DNA of 8,018 bases from Dehalococcoidia bacterium. Lineage in GTDB: Bacteria; Chloroflexota; Dehalococcoidia; Dehalococcoidales; UBA1222. The notes below the pieces were generated by a model that did not search any database, was not told the DNA's origin, and worked only from the letters and a program-made list of their open reading frames with translations. The stretch's first letter is position 1; each line of letters opens with the position of its first letter. This document shows positions 1 through 5,970 of the stretch, one piece after another. The stretch is taken from contig WRHS01000052.1 in assembly GCA_009783135.1 (NCBI GenBank), positions 1 through 8,018 on the forward strand, in the 5' to 3' direction. A program made the position numbers and the translations under genes.

Positions 1-314
1 ATTTCACGTCCGTGAAGCGCCGACTGAAATATTCCGGAAAGGCGGGTGGCACACTGGATGGACACAATATCGTCAGCTTCTTTCAGTACGCTTTGGTAAG
101 TCTGTGCAAAATCACCCGGGGATGGCTGCGATGTTGTAATAGGGGCGTCGCTTTCCATCATTGTCTTATAAAGCTCGTCGGGCGTGATATCTATGTTGTC
201 GCGGTATGAGTTGCCATTCATATTGACATAAACCGGAACAACTGTGATGTCCAACTCGCGGGCGAGTTCCGGTGGTATATCGGCTGTGCTGTCGGTAACG
301 ATGCGCACTGTCAT
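1..314 (-). CDS. DegV/FakB-like fatty acid-binding protein, second copy (partial, 3' end off window)
   Basis: This is the N-terminal 104 codons of a DegV family protein; the rest lies beyond the left edge. It starts with ATG at 314-312, two nucleotides after the TAG of the preceding degV gene. Visible family marks are the first beta strand and turn (VRIVTDSTADIP, residues 3-14), the canonical TTSQPSPGDF motif at residues 60-69, and CATRLSGIFQSA at 88-99, a variant of the usual SSxLSGTYQSA. DegV proteins bind a fatty acid. As FakB they present its carboxylate to the kinase FakA, which is encoded two genes upstream, so a carrier role in exogenous fatty acid activation is likely. Thr61 and Ser93, which line up with residues I recall as contacting the ligand carboxylate in Staphylococcus aureus FakB1, are both present. 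Its ribosome binding site lies inside the end of the upstream gene. Family assignment is firm; ligand and exact role are inferred. Confidence 0.93.
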   Translation of the reverse strand, partial: MTVRIVTDSTADIPPELARELDITVVPVYVNMNGNSYRDNIDITPDELYKTMMESDAPITTSQPSPGDFAQTYQSVLKEADDIVSIQCATRLSGIFQSALHGRE

Positions 315-316
315 AG

Positions 317-1156
317 CTATTTCTCCTCAATGAATGAGACGGATAGCACATTTGAGCCCATATATGTGCCAAGTACAGGGCTAACGGATGAGCGGTATAT
401 TTTGTCTTGCGGATAAAGCGCACCCAAGCGCTGTACAAAAGCATCGGTGGCATCGCGTGCGGTAGTATGGCTTACGCCGAGCGCTCTGATTTTCTTAATT
501 CCGGCCACATGATTGTAGAGATAGTCTGCTGCTGCCGACATGGAGCGCAATCTTGTCAGTGGAGATACTTCGCCATTCTTAAATGTAAGCACCGGTTTAA
601 CCGATAGCCGAGATCCAAGCATTACCTGTGCCTTGCCAATACGCCCGCCTTTAGACAGGTACTTGAGTGTATCGAAAGCAACGATTGTATTACTGGCAGG
701 TATGAGGGCCTTAACAGCTATCGCTATTTCATTTAAGGGCATGCCGCTTTGTGCCATTTTGGCGGCTTCAATGACCACAAGTCCTAAACTGAGCGTTGCG
801 AGCATGGAGTCGATGACCTTAACATGTCCGTTGCCTTTGATAATGCTGGCAGCGTTATTGGCCGAACGGAAAACGCCGCCGAGTTTGCTGGAAAGAACTA
901 TTACAAGAAGTTCATCGACTTGTTTGAGTAATTCCTGATACGTATCAACAAAAACACTGGGATGGGGCTGGGTTGTTGTAGGAAGGATATTGCCTTGAGC
1001 CAAACGATTATAGAACTCATCCGTTGTGATATCCACGCGGTCCTTGAAAGACTCCTGCCCAAACAGTACAAGCAATGGCACGACGGTGATGTCTAACTCA
1101 CGGGCTATTTCTGCCGGAATGTCTGAGGTGCTGTCTGTTACAATTTTGACTGCCAT
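317..1156 (-). CDS. DegV/FakB-like fatty acid-binding protein, first copy
   Basis: A complete 279-residue DegV family protein, the normal length for the family. ATG at 1156-1154 is preceded by AAGGAAG with a 7-nt spacer, and the gene follows fakA by 17 nt. Domain marks are VKIVTDSTSDIP (residues 3-14), PTTTQPHP (59-66, normally TSQPS), LSSKLGGVFRSA (88-99), IDSMLATLSLG (115-125), and the long FDTLKYLSKGGRIGKAQ stretch (161-177) with its conserved Arg172. The C-terminal motif, normally GTHxGPG, reads GTYMGSN at 263-269. Compared with typical FakB proteins, the serine of the LSG motif is Gly93 and the GTH histidine is Tyr265. Linkage to FakA indicates a fatty acid carrier in the fatty acid kinase system, but these changes leave open a different ligand or altered phosphotransfer. 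Residues 1-27 match the second copy at 22 of 27 positions. The following 73 residues match at only about 37%. It acts in the cytoplasm. Confidence 0.95.
   Translation of the reverse strand: MAVKIVTDSTSDIPAEIARELDITVVPLLVLFGQESFKDRVDITTDEFYNRLAQGNILPTTTQPHPSVFVDTYQELLKQVDELLVIVLSSKLGGVFRSANNAASIIKGNGHVKVIDSMLATLSLGLVVIEAAKMAQSGMPLNEIAIAVKALIPASNTIVAFDTLKYLSKGGRIGKAQVMLGSRLSVKPVLTFKNGEVSPLTRLRSMSAAADYLYNHVAGIKKIRALGVSHTTARDATDAFVQRLGALYPQDKIYRSSVSPVLGTYMGSNVLSVSFIEEK
323..328 (-). promoter_or_regulatory. Ribosome binding site of the second degV gene, inside the first
   Basis: On the minus strand GAGGAG lies 8 nt before the ATG at 314-312. It is also the pair of Glu codons in the C-terminal Ile-Glu-Glu-Lys-stop of the upstream degV gene. 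With only two nucleotides between the TAG and the next ATG, the two genes are very probably translationally coupled. Confidence 0.8.
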
Positions 1157-1173
1157 GGTGTCACTTCCTTAAA

Positions 1174-2820
1174 CTATTCAACTGAACATATGTAGTTGTA
1201 GTGCGGTTGTCCTCCGTTAACTACCTCTATCTGCAAATGCGGATGCTTTGCAGCAATATACTCCTTTGCCTTAAGTGCTTCCTCTTCGCTTGTGTTTTCG
1301 CCATAATACAGCGTGACGACCTCAGCTTTCTTAATGCCCGCCTTGCTCAAGGTTTTACACAGTGTTTCCTGCGGATCGTCTGAAACAGAAACGATTGTGT
1401 CGTCAAGCAACCCAATCGCCTGCTTCTTTTTAATACTGAAGCCGCTGAATTTGGTAGAGCGCACGGCACGGGTGATTTCTACGGTCTTGACGCCGGATAT
1501 AGCCTCGGTCATTAACTCGGTGTTGGTTTCAAAATCGGCCTCGTAATCAAATGCAAGTAACGTGGCAACCCCTTGTGGAATAGTGGTGGTAGGTACCACA
1601 TAAATCTTTTTCGATGTGAGAGACTGCACTTTCTCAGCTGTCATAATAATGTTTTTGTTGTTTGGCAGGATTATTATCTTGTCGGAGCAAAGCTTTTCTA
1701 CAGCATCAAGGATGTCTTTGGTAGACGGGTTCATGGTTTGTCCGCCTTGGATGACGCCAGCCACACCCAAACTTGTGAAAATGTCGATTAAACCTTTACC
1801 GGTGGCAACAGCCAAAACCTCAATATCGGCTACCGGAGCACGTTGTTTCTGCATTTCTAGAAAGTCTTGGTGTTGCTCGTCCATATTGCGAATGGAAACG
1901 GTATGAACTGTGCCCAGTGACGTGGCGTAGTGGATGATGTTGCCAGGGTCCGTGGTATGAACGTGAACACGCACGGTGGTGTCATCTCCTACCACGATGA
2001 GCGATTGCCCGCGCCGCACGAGTCTGCGTTTTATTTTCTCGGGATTAAGGCCTGTGCCTTTGAGCAGGAACTCAGTGCAATAACCATAGGGAATTTCATC
2101 GTTGCCAATTGATTGCGGGGCAGTGACGACAATCGGAGTCATGGGAATTTTGGCTGCCACCAGTTGCGGTTTGCGAAATTGCATGAACTCGGCCTCGCCC
2201 CGCAGGTAGCGTAATGCGCCGTCCAGTATGGTGAAAAGCCCCTGTCCTCCGGCATCTACTACACCAGCCTCTTTAAGTGCGGGAAGAAGAGAGGGCGTGG
2301 TTGCCACAGATTCGGCCGCTGCATTGACTGCCGCTTCCAGCACGGAAACCACATCGCCGCCGTTTTTGGTTGTCTGTTTTTCACCAGCTTTTGCAACATC
2401 TCTTAGAACGGTGATGATGGTGCCTTCTACGGGGTTGCTTAACCCCTTATATGCTGTTTCTGAGGCTTGTGTGAGGGCACCGGCTAGATCTTTCCCATCA
2501 ATAGTATCTTTATTGCTTAAGCCTGTGGCTATACCGCTCCATATCTGCGAGAGGATTACACCTGAGTTTCCGCGCGCTCCCATGAGCGCACCATTGGACA
2601 TGGCCCGTGCGATAGCGCCAACACTGGTAGATTCTCCAACGTTATAACTTGCTTCAATGGTGGAGCGCATGGTGAGCAGCATATTGGTGCCGGTGTCTCC
2701 GTCTGGTACGGGGAAAACATTTAGGGCATCAATTTCTGAGGCGCTCTTTTCAAGCCACGACGCTGCAGCGGCAAACATATTACGGAATTCGCTTCCGTCA
2801 ATTGCATGAGGCTGTTTCAT
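1174..2820 (-). CDS. fakA: Fatty acid kinase, FakA/YloV-like (DhaL-domain kinase)
   Basis: A 548-residue protein of the usual FakA/YloV length. The N-terminal DhaL-type kinase domain (about 10-205) carries ALNVFPVPDGDTGTNM at 32-47, with the magnesium-ATP aspartates Asp40 and Asp42, then GARGNSGVILSQ at 81-92 and DAGGQGL at 189-195. The middle domain (about 240-325) has Cys248 in GYCTEF and His286/His288 in VHVHT. This Cys-His-His set is the one I recall as holding a structural zinc in S. aureus FakA. The C-terminal FakA domain includes GGQTMNPST (359-367), LPNNKN (385-390), VVPTTTIPQG (408-417), and an end close to the family's usual GGQPxYxYxxSVE. The enzyme transfers phosphate from ATP to a fatty acid bound by a FakB (DegV) protein, giving acyl-phosphate for phospholipid synthesis. 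Two degV genes follow directly, which supports this over a dihydroxyacetone kinase role. The start is ATG, with AAAGGGA at 2838-2832 and an 11-nt spacer. Confidence 0.93.
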   Translation of the reverse strand: MKQPHAIDGSEFRNMFAAAASWLEKSASEIDALNVFPVPDGDTGTNMLLTMRSTIEASYNVGESTSVGAIARAMSNGALMGARGNSGVILSQIWSGIATGLSNKDTIDGKDLAGALTQASETAYKGLSNPVEGTIITVLRDVAKAGEKQTTKNGGDVVSVLEAAVNAAAESVATTPSLLPALKEAGVVDAGGQGLFTILDGALRYLRGEAEFMQFRKPQLVAAKIPMTPIVVTAPQSIGNDEIPYGYCTEFLLKGTGLNPEKIKRRLVRRGQSLIVVGDDTTVRVHVHTTDPGNIIHYATSLGTVHTVSIRNMDEQHQDFLEMQKQRAPVADIEVLAVATGKGLIDIFTSLGVAGVIQGGQTMNPSTKDILDAVEKLCSDKIIILPNNKNIIMTAEKVQSLTSKKIYVVPTTTIPQGVATLLAFDYEADFETNTELMTEAISGVKTVEITRAVRSTKFSGFSIKKKQAIGLLDDTIVSVSDDPQETLCKTLSKAGIKKAEVVTLYYGENTSEEEALKAKEYIAAKHPHLQIEVVNGGQPHYNYICSVE

Positions 2821-2849
2821 ATTTTAAGCCATCCCTTTCAAGATGCCTT

Positions 2850-2877
2850 GTTATAGCAATGGTATCTTACTTGTCAA
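2850..2877 (-). promoter_or_regulatory. Predicted sigma70-type promoter of the fakA-degV-degV operon
   Basis: Read on the minus strand there is a consensus TTGACA (2877-2872), a 16-nt spacer, and TATAAC (2855-2850, five of six matches). Transcription would start near 2843, leaving a short leader of roughly 20 nt that includes the AAAGGGA ribosome binding site. The -35 element overlaps that of the opposing rpmB promoter. This is a prediction from consensus matching only. Confidence 0.65.
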
Positions 2878-2900
2878 ATATGTAAATGTTATGGTAATAT
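2871..2900 (+). promoter_or_regulatory. Predicted promoter of rpmB
   Basis: TTGTCA (2871-2876, five of six matches) is followed after 18 nt by TAATAT (2895-2900, four of six). Transcription would begin near 2907, giving a leader of about 60 nt before the rpmB start. It is weaker than the opposing promoter, and its -35 element is the same heptamer read on the other strand. Confidence 0.45.
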
Positions 2901-2947
2901 CCAGTGTTCAAAGCAAGGCATTGTACAATAATAACAAGGTAACAGTC

Positions 2948-2954
2948 AAAGGAG
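2948..2954 (+). promoter_or_regulatory. Ribosome binding site of rpmB
   Basis: AAAGGAG is a strong match to the anti-Shine-Dalgarno sequence. The spacer to ATG at 2967 is 12 nt, longer than usual. No alternative start codon lies between them, so the start at 2967 stands, and the protein begins with the standard MKCDICGK of the family. Confidence 0.7.
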
Positions 2955-2966
2955 CATAACAATCTC

Positions 2967-3155
2967 ATGAAATGCGATATTTGTGGTAAAGCCCAGCAGT
3001 TTGGTCATAACGTAAGCCATTCAAAGCGCCGCACTAACCATCGCTGGGTTGCTAATATTCAAACGGCTCGTATCTTATGCGGCGACAAGCAGGTCAGGCT
3101 TTCTCTGTGTACACGCTGCATGCGCACACAACAGAAGCTAACAGCCAGCGTATAA
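2967..3155 (+). CDS. rpmB: 50S ribosomal protein L28 (bL28), zinc-binding form
   Basis: A 62-residue, strongly basic protein with the full L28 signature: MKCDICGK at the start, then GHNVSHSKRRTNHRW (residues 13-27), and the closing VRLSLCTRCMRTQQK. Cys3/Cys6 and Cys48/Cys51 form two CxxC pairs, so this is the zinc-binding (C+) version rather than the cysteine-free one made under zinc limitation in some bacteria. It belongs to the large ribosomal subunit. It is transcribed alone and divergently from fakA, and ends in its own terminator. A divergent rpmB beside a yloV/fakA gene is also found in Bacillus subtilis, so the pairing looks like old conserved synteny. Identification is very secure. 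Confidence 0.97.
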   Translation: MKCDICGKAQQFGHNVSHSKRRTNHRWVANIQTARILCGDKQVRLSLCTRCMRTQQKLTASV

Positions 3156-3296
3156 TACGTAAGCGAGACGGATTTTGAGCAGGTCGGAGATTATTCTTCG
3201 CCCTGCTTTTGTTTTGGCGCACACAGTCGGTCGCCATAGTAATTACCTAGTGGTCTGCGTTGAGCAATTTCCTATGTATCCTAAGTGTTTCGCCCT
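3156..3296. other. Convergent intergenic region, rpmB / argH
   Basis: These 141 bases separate the 3' ends of rpmB and argH. Apart from the rpmB terminator I see no gene. Weak inverted repeats occur at 3215-3236 (TGGCG/CGCCA, 12-nt loop) and 3234-3253 (imperfect, around GTAATTAC). Neither is followed by a T-run in the direction of argH, so no intrinsic terminator for the arginine operon is visible. Confidence 0.7.
3178..3215 (+). terminator. Intrinsic terminator of rpmB
   Basis: Arms 3178-3190 and 3195-3207 form a 12-bp stem (one G-T pair) with a single T/C mismatch in the middle and a four-base TTAT loop. The outer six pairs are AGCAGG against CCTGCT. A T-rich tail (TTTTGTTTT, 3207-3215) follows directly. 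It lies 23 nt after the rpmB stop. Read on the minus strand there is no T-run after the stem, so it should act mainly on rpmB and not on convergent argH. Confidence 0.85.
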
Positions 3297-4667
3297 CTAA
3301 TTCCCCACAATTTTACGGGCGCGTTCCAGCTGTTGTGCTACCTGTGATGGAGCCGTACCGCCTATTATGTTTTTGGATGTTGCTGAGCGTAGTGCGCTGA
3401 TTGCGTGGATATCTTCGGTAAATAGCTGACTAAACTCACGATAGTCAGCTAGCGTCAGAGTTTCAAGGGTTTTACCTTTTGAAATAGCATGGTTTACCAG
3501 TTGTCCTGTAATGGCATGTGCCTCGCGGAAAGGCAATCCATTCTTAACCAAATAGTCGGCCACGTCAGTTGCCAGTATGTAGCCCTGTCCTAGGGAACGC
3601 TCCATGTTTTGTGGCTTGAAAGTTATTGTTTCTATCATACCGGCAAAGATGGACAAAGAAGCACAAATGGTATCGTGTGCATCAAATAATGCCTCCTTGT
3701 CCTCTTGCATGTCGCGGTTATACGAAAGAGGAAGACCTTTCATGGTGGTGAGTAATCCCAAAAGGTGTCCGTAGATACGCCCTGTTTTACCACGTCCCAA
3801 CTCCGCCACGTCGGGATTTTTCTTTTGCGGCATGATTGATGATGGGGTGGCGTATGAGTCATCCATTTCGACAAAAGCAAACTCGGCAGATGACCATAAC
3901 ACCAGTTCTTCAGCGAGGCGCGACAGGTGCATCATACACAAGCTGGCACAAGACATGTACTCAATTACGAAATCCCTGTCAGAAACAGCATCAAGGCTGT
4001 TCTGTGTGACGGCTGAAAAACCCAATTCATGCGCCACATAATCACGGTCCAACTTATATGCTGCTCCGGCAAGCGCTCCGCTACCCAATGGCATGACGTC
4101 AGAGCGTTTGTAGGCGTCATTAAAGCGGTCGAAATCGCGTTGCAGCATCTCAAAATAGGCTAATAAGTGGTGCGCAAGTAACACTGGTTGCGCCGGTTGC
4201 ATGTGGGTATATCCCGGCAGGAGCACGGCGCTGTGTTTGCTCGCCTGAGAAATCAGAGCCTTTTGTAGCGTGCGAATGGCTGTCTGCACTTCGCGGATGG
4301 CATCGCGGGTAAACATGCGTGTATCAAGTGCTACCTGATCGTTGCGTGAGCGAGCCGTGTGTAGCTTACCTGCAACAGTTCCGGCTATTTCTCTCAGGCG
4401 CGATTCAATTGCCATGTGTATGTCTTCCAGTTCAATCTTGAAATCAAACTGATTATTATCAATCTCGGACTCCACCGCTTTTAGTCCGTCAATCAGTATC
4501 TTGGCATCTGATGTTGAAAGGATACCTTGTTTGGCGAGCATATTGGCGTGCGCTATGCTACCGCGCACGTCCTGGCGGTACATGCGATGGTCAAAAGGTA
4601 GTGAAGAGGTGTACCTCACGACTGCCTCTGCAGCATCTTTTTGGAAACGTCCGCGTATGTGGCTCAT
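3297..4667 (-). CDS. argH: Argininosuccinate lyase
   Basis: A 456-residue member of the aspartase/fumarase superfamily, full length for ArgH. It cleaves argininosuccinate to arginine and fumarate, the last step of arginine synthesis, as a cytoplasmic homotetramer. Seen in order are the N-terminal FDHRMYRQDVRGSIAHA region (25-41), HTARSRNDQV (103-112), GYTHMQPAQP (152-161, with the His expected to take part in catalysis), and the superfamily signature SSIMPQKKNPD at 276-286, whose second serine (Ser277) corresponds to the catalytic serine. The signature normally opens with Gly-Ser-Ser but here has Pro275 in place of the glycine. The start ATG at 4667 directly follows the TAA of argG with no spacer. 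Only weak Shine-Dalgarno-like bases precede it, suggesting translation by coupling from argG. The gene ends the operon on this strand. Confidence 0.96.
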   Translation of the reverse strand: MSHIRGRFQKDAAEAVVRYTSSLPFDHRMYRQDVRGSIAHANMLAKQGILSTSDAKILIDGLKAVESEIDNNQFDFKIELEDIHMAIESRLREIAGTVAGKLHTARSRNDQVALDTRMFTRDAIREVQTAIRTLQKALISQASKHSAVLLPGYTHMQPAQPVLLAHHLLAYFEMLQRDFDRFNDAYKRSDVMPLGSGALAGAAYKLDRDYVAHELGFSAVTQNSLDAVSDRDFVIEYMSCASLCMMHLSRLAEELVLWSSAEFAFVEMDDSYATPSSIMPQKKNPDVAELGRGKTGRIYGHLLGLLTTMKGLPLSYNRDMQEDKEALFDAHDTICASLSIFAGMIETITFKPQNMERSLGQGYILATDVADYLVKNGLPFREAHAITGQLVNHAISKGKTLETLTLADYREFSQLFTEDIHAISALRSATSKNIIGGTAPSQVAQQLERARKIVGN

Positions 4668-5903
4668 TTACTTACCGCTACCTTCATCTTTTTTCTCGGA
4701 TGTATTATCAAATATTGGTTGAAGCTGAGCCTGTGTCTTTACCGGTAATCCGAAGATATAGATGAAGCCGGCGGCGGAACTTTGGTCGAACTGGTCTCCT
4801 TTTTCGTAAGTTGCCAGATTATGCGCGTATAATGAATGAGGTGACCTGCGCCCAACCACAATACAGTTACCCTTGGAGAATTTGATGCGCACTGTGCCTG
4901 AAACCAGGCGCTGGGTGCTGTCAACGTAGGCTGAGAGATCCACACGATTGGCTGTAAACCACAGCCCGTTGTAGATGATGTCGGAAAACTCCTGTGTTAC
5001 TTTCAGCTTAAAGCGTGCCTGATCCTTGGCTAGCGTAAGATCCTCCAGCGCCTGATGCGCCGCCAGCAATGTGAGTGCAGCAGGGGCTTCGTAAATCTCG
5101 CGGCTTTTAATGCCTACCAGTCTGTTTTCCACGTGGTCAATGCGCCCGACGCCGTGCGTGCCAGCTATTTCATGCAGTGTATTGATAAGCTCCAGCCCAT
5201 CCATTGCCTTGCCGTCGAGGGCAATCGGCACACCTTTCTCAAACGTGATTTCGCAGTATGCAGGCATATCAGGTGCATCAGTGGGGGATTTGGCCCATAT
5301 ATATACCTCGGCAGGTGGCTCTGCCCATGGGTCTTCCAAGATGCCGCATTCAACAGAGCGCCCCCAAATATTTTCGTCAACCGAATAGGCATGACCTGAC
5401 TTCACAGGCACCGGAATGCCGTATCTCTCCGCATATTGTATGGTTTCCTCGCGCGTCATGCCCCATTCGCGGGCAGGCGCCAAAATTTTCATGTTTGGGG
5501 CTAAAGCATTAATTGCCACCTCAAAGCGCACCTGGTCGTTACCTTTTCCTGTGCAGCCATGGGCTATGGCGACGGCACCTTCCTCCAGCGCAACGTCGGT
5601 GAGGATTTTGGCAATTAACGGGCGCGCCAAAGCTGTCGCCATGGGGTATGTGTTTTCATAAATGGCCCCTGCTTTAAGTGCCGCAAAGATGTAGTCGTCG
5701 ACGAAAGCCTTTTTGGCGTCAACAACTATGGCTTTGACGGCTCCCACCTGCAAGGCTTTCTCTTTGACCGCAGAAGAATCCTTTTCGCTACCTACGTCAA
5801 TGGTCACAGCCACGACGTCGTAGCCGTATTTTTCATTAAGCCAACGGATGGCAACTGAGGTATCCAGCCCTCCTGAATAGGCCAGTACAACTTTTTCTGA
5901 CAT
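4668..5903 (-). CDS. argG: Argininosuccinate synthase
   Basis: A 411-residue enzyme that joins citrulline and aspartate using ATP to give argininosuccinate. The PP-loop ATP motif AYSGGLDTS is at 8-16. AHGCTGKGNDQVRFE (114-128) covers the ATP, citrulline and aspartate contacts. IWGRSVECG (179-187) and ENRLVGIKSREIYEAPA (259-275) are typical of the type close to that of Gram-positive and related bacteria. The C-terminal SGTVRIKFSKG and GRRSPHSLY (351-359) complete the fold. A charged 20-residue tail after about residue 391 looks lineage specific. ATG at 5903 has GGAGG at 5914-5910 with a 6-nt spacer. The gene is separated from argD by 67 nt, the only sizeable gap in the operon, and its stop abuts argH. 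Assignment is secure. Confidence 0.97.
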   Translation of the reverse strand: MSEKVVLAYSGGLDTSVAIRWLNEKYGYDVVAVTIDVGSEKDSSAVKEKALQVGAVKAIVVDAKKAFVDDYIFAALKAGAIYENTYPMATALARPLIAKILTDVALEEGAVAIAHGCTGKGNDQVRFEVAINALAPNMKILAPAREWGMTREETIQYAERYGIPVPVKSGHAYSVDENIWGRSVECGILEDPWAEPPAEVYIWAKSPTDAPDMPAYCEITFEKGVPIALDGKAMDGLELINTLHEIAGTHGVGRIDHVENRLVGIKSREIYEAPAALTLLAAHQALEDLTLAKDQARFKLKVTQEFSDIIYNGLWFTANRVDLSAYVDSTQRLVSGTVRIKFSKGNCIVVGRRSPHSLYAHNLATYEKGDQFDQSSAAGFIYIFGLPVKTQAQLQPIFDNTSEKKDEGSGK

Positions 5904-5970
5904 AACAGTCCTCCACTTTTTTAATTACGTTGCAGATAACAATCTGCCCGGATGCAATATGTTTGGTGCA
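5904..5970 (-). other. argD-argG spacer with hairpin
   Basis: This is the only real gap in the arginine operon. Arms 5932-5937 and 5942-5947 (GCAGAT/ATCTGC) form a perfect 6-bp stem with a four-base loop. On the transcribed strand the stem is followed by an A-rich run, not by T residues, so it is not a standard terminator. It could be an RNA processing or stability element between argD and argG. Because it is an 18-bp-scale dyad, an ArgR-type operator is a weaker alternative. I see no good -35/-10 pair here for a separate argG promoter. Confidence 0.5.

Noticed and set aside
540..938. Long plus-strand open frame of 132 codons opposite the first degV gene
   Set aside because: It lies wholly antisense to a well-conserved gene, has no recognisable family features, and is the shadow of that gene's codon pattern. 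The same applies to the 139-codon frame at 2228-2647 and the 114-codon frame at 5055-5399.
1076..1156. Recent gene conversion between the two degV 5' ends
   Set aside because: Although protein identity is high, many third positions differ (for example GTC/GTG, ATT/ATC, GTA/GTT, ACA/ACC), which points to protein-level constraint.
1174..2820. Dihydroxyacetone kinase subunit
   Set aside because: The DhaL-like domain is shared, but the length, the Cys/His middle domain, the FakA C-terminal domain and the adjacent degV genes fit a fatty acid kinase.
3215..3253. Inverted repeats after argH as a possible terminator
   Set aside because: Stems are short or imperfect and no T-run follows on the minus strand.
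5904..5970. Internal promoter for argG-argH
   Set aside because: No -35/-10 pair with acceptable match and spacing was found. The best TTGCAT has no -10 at the right distance.
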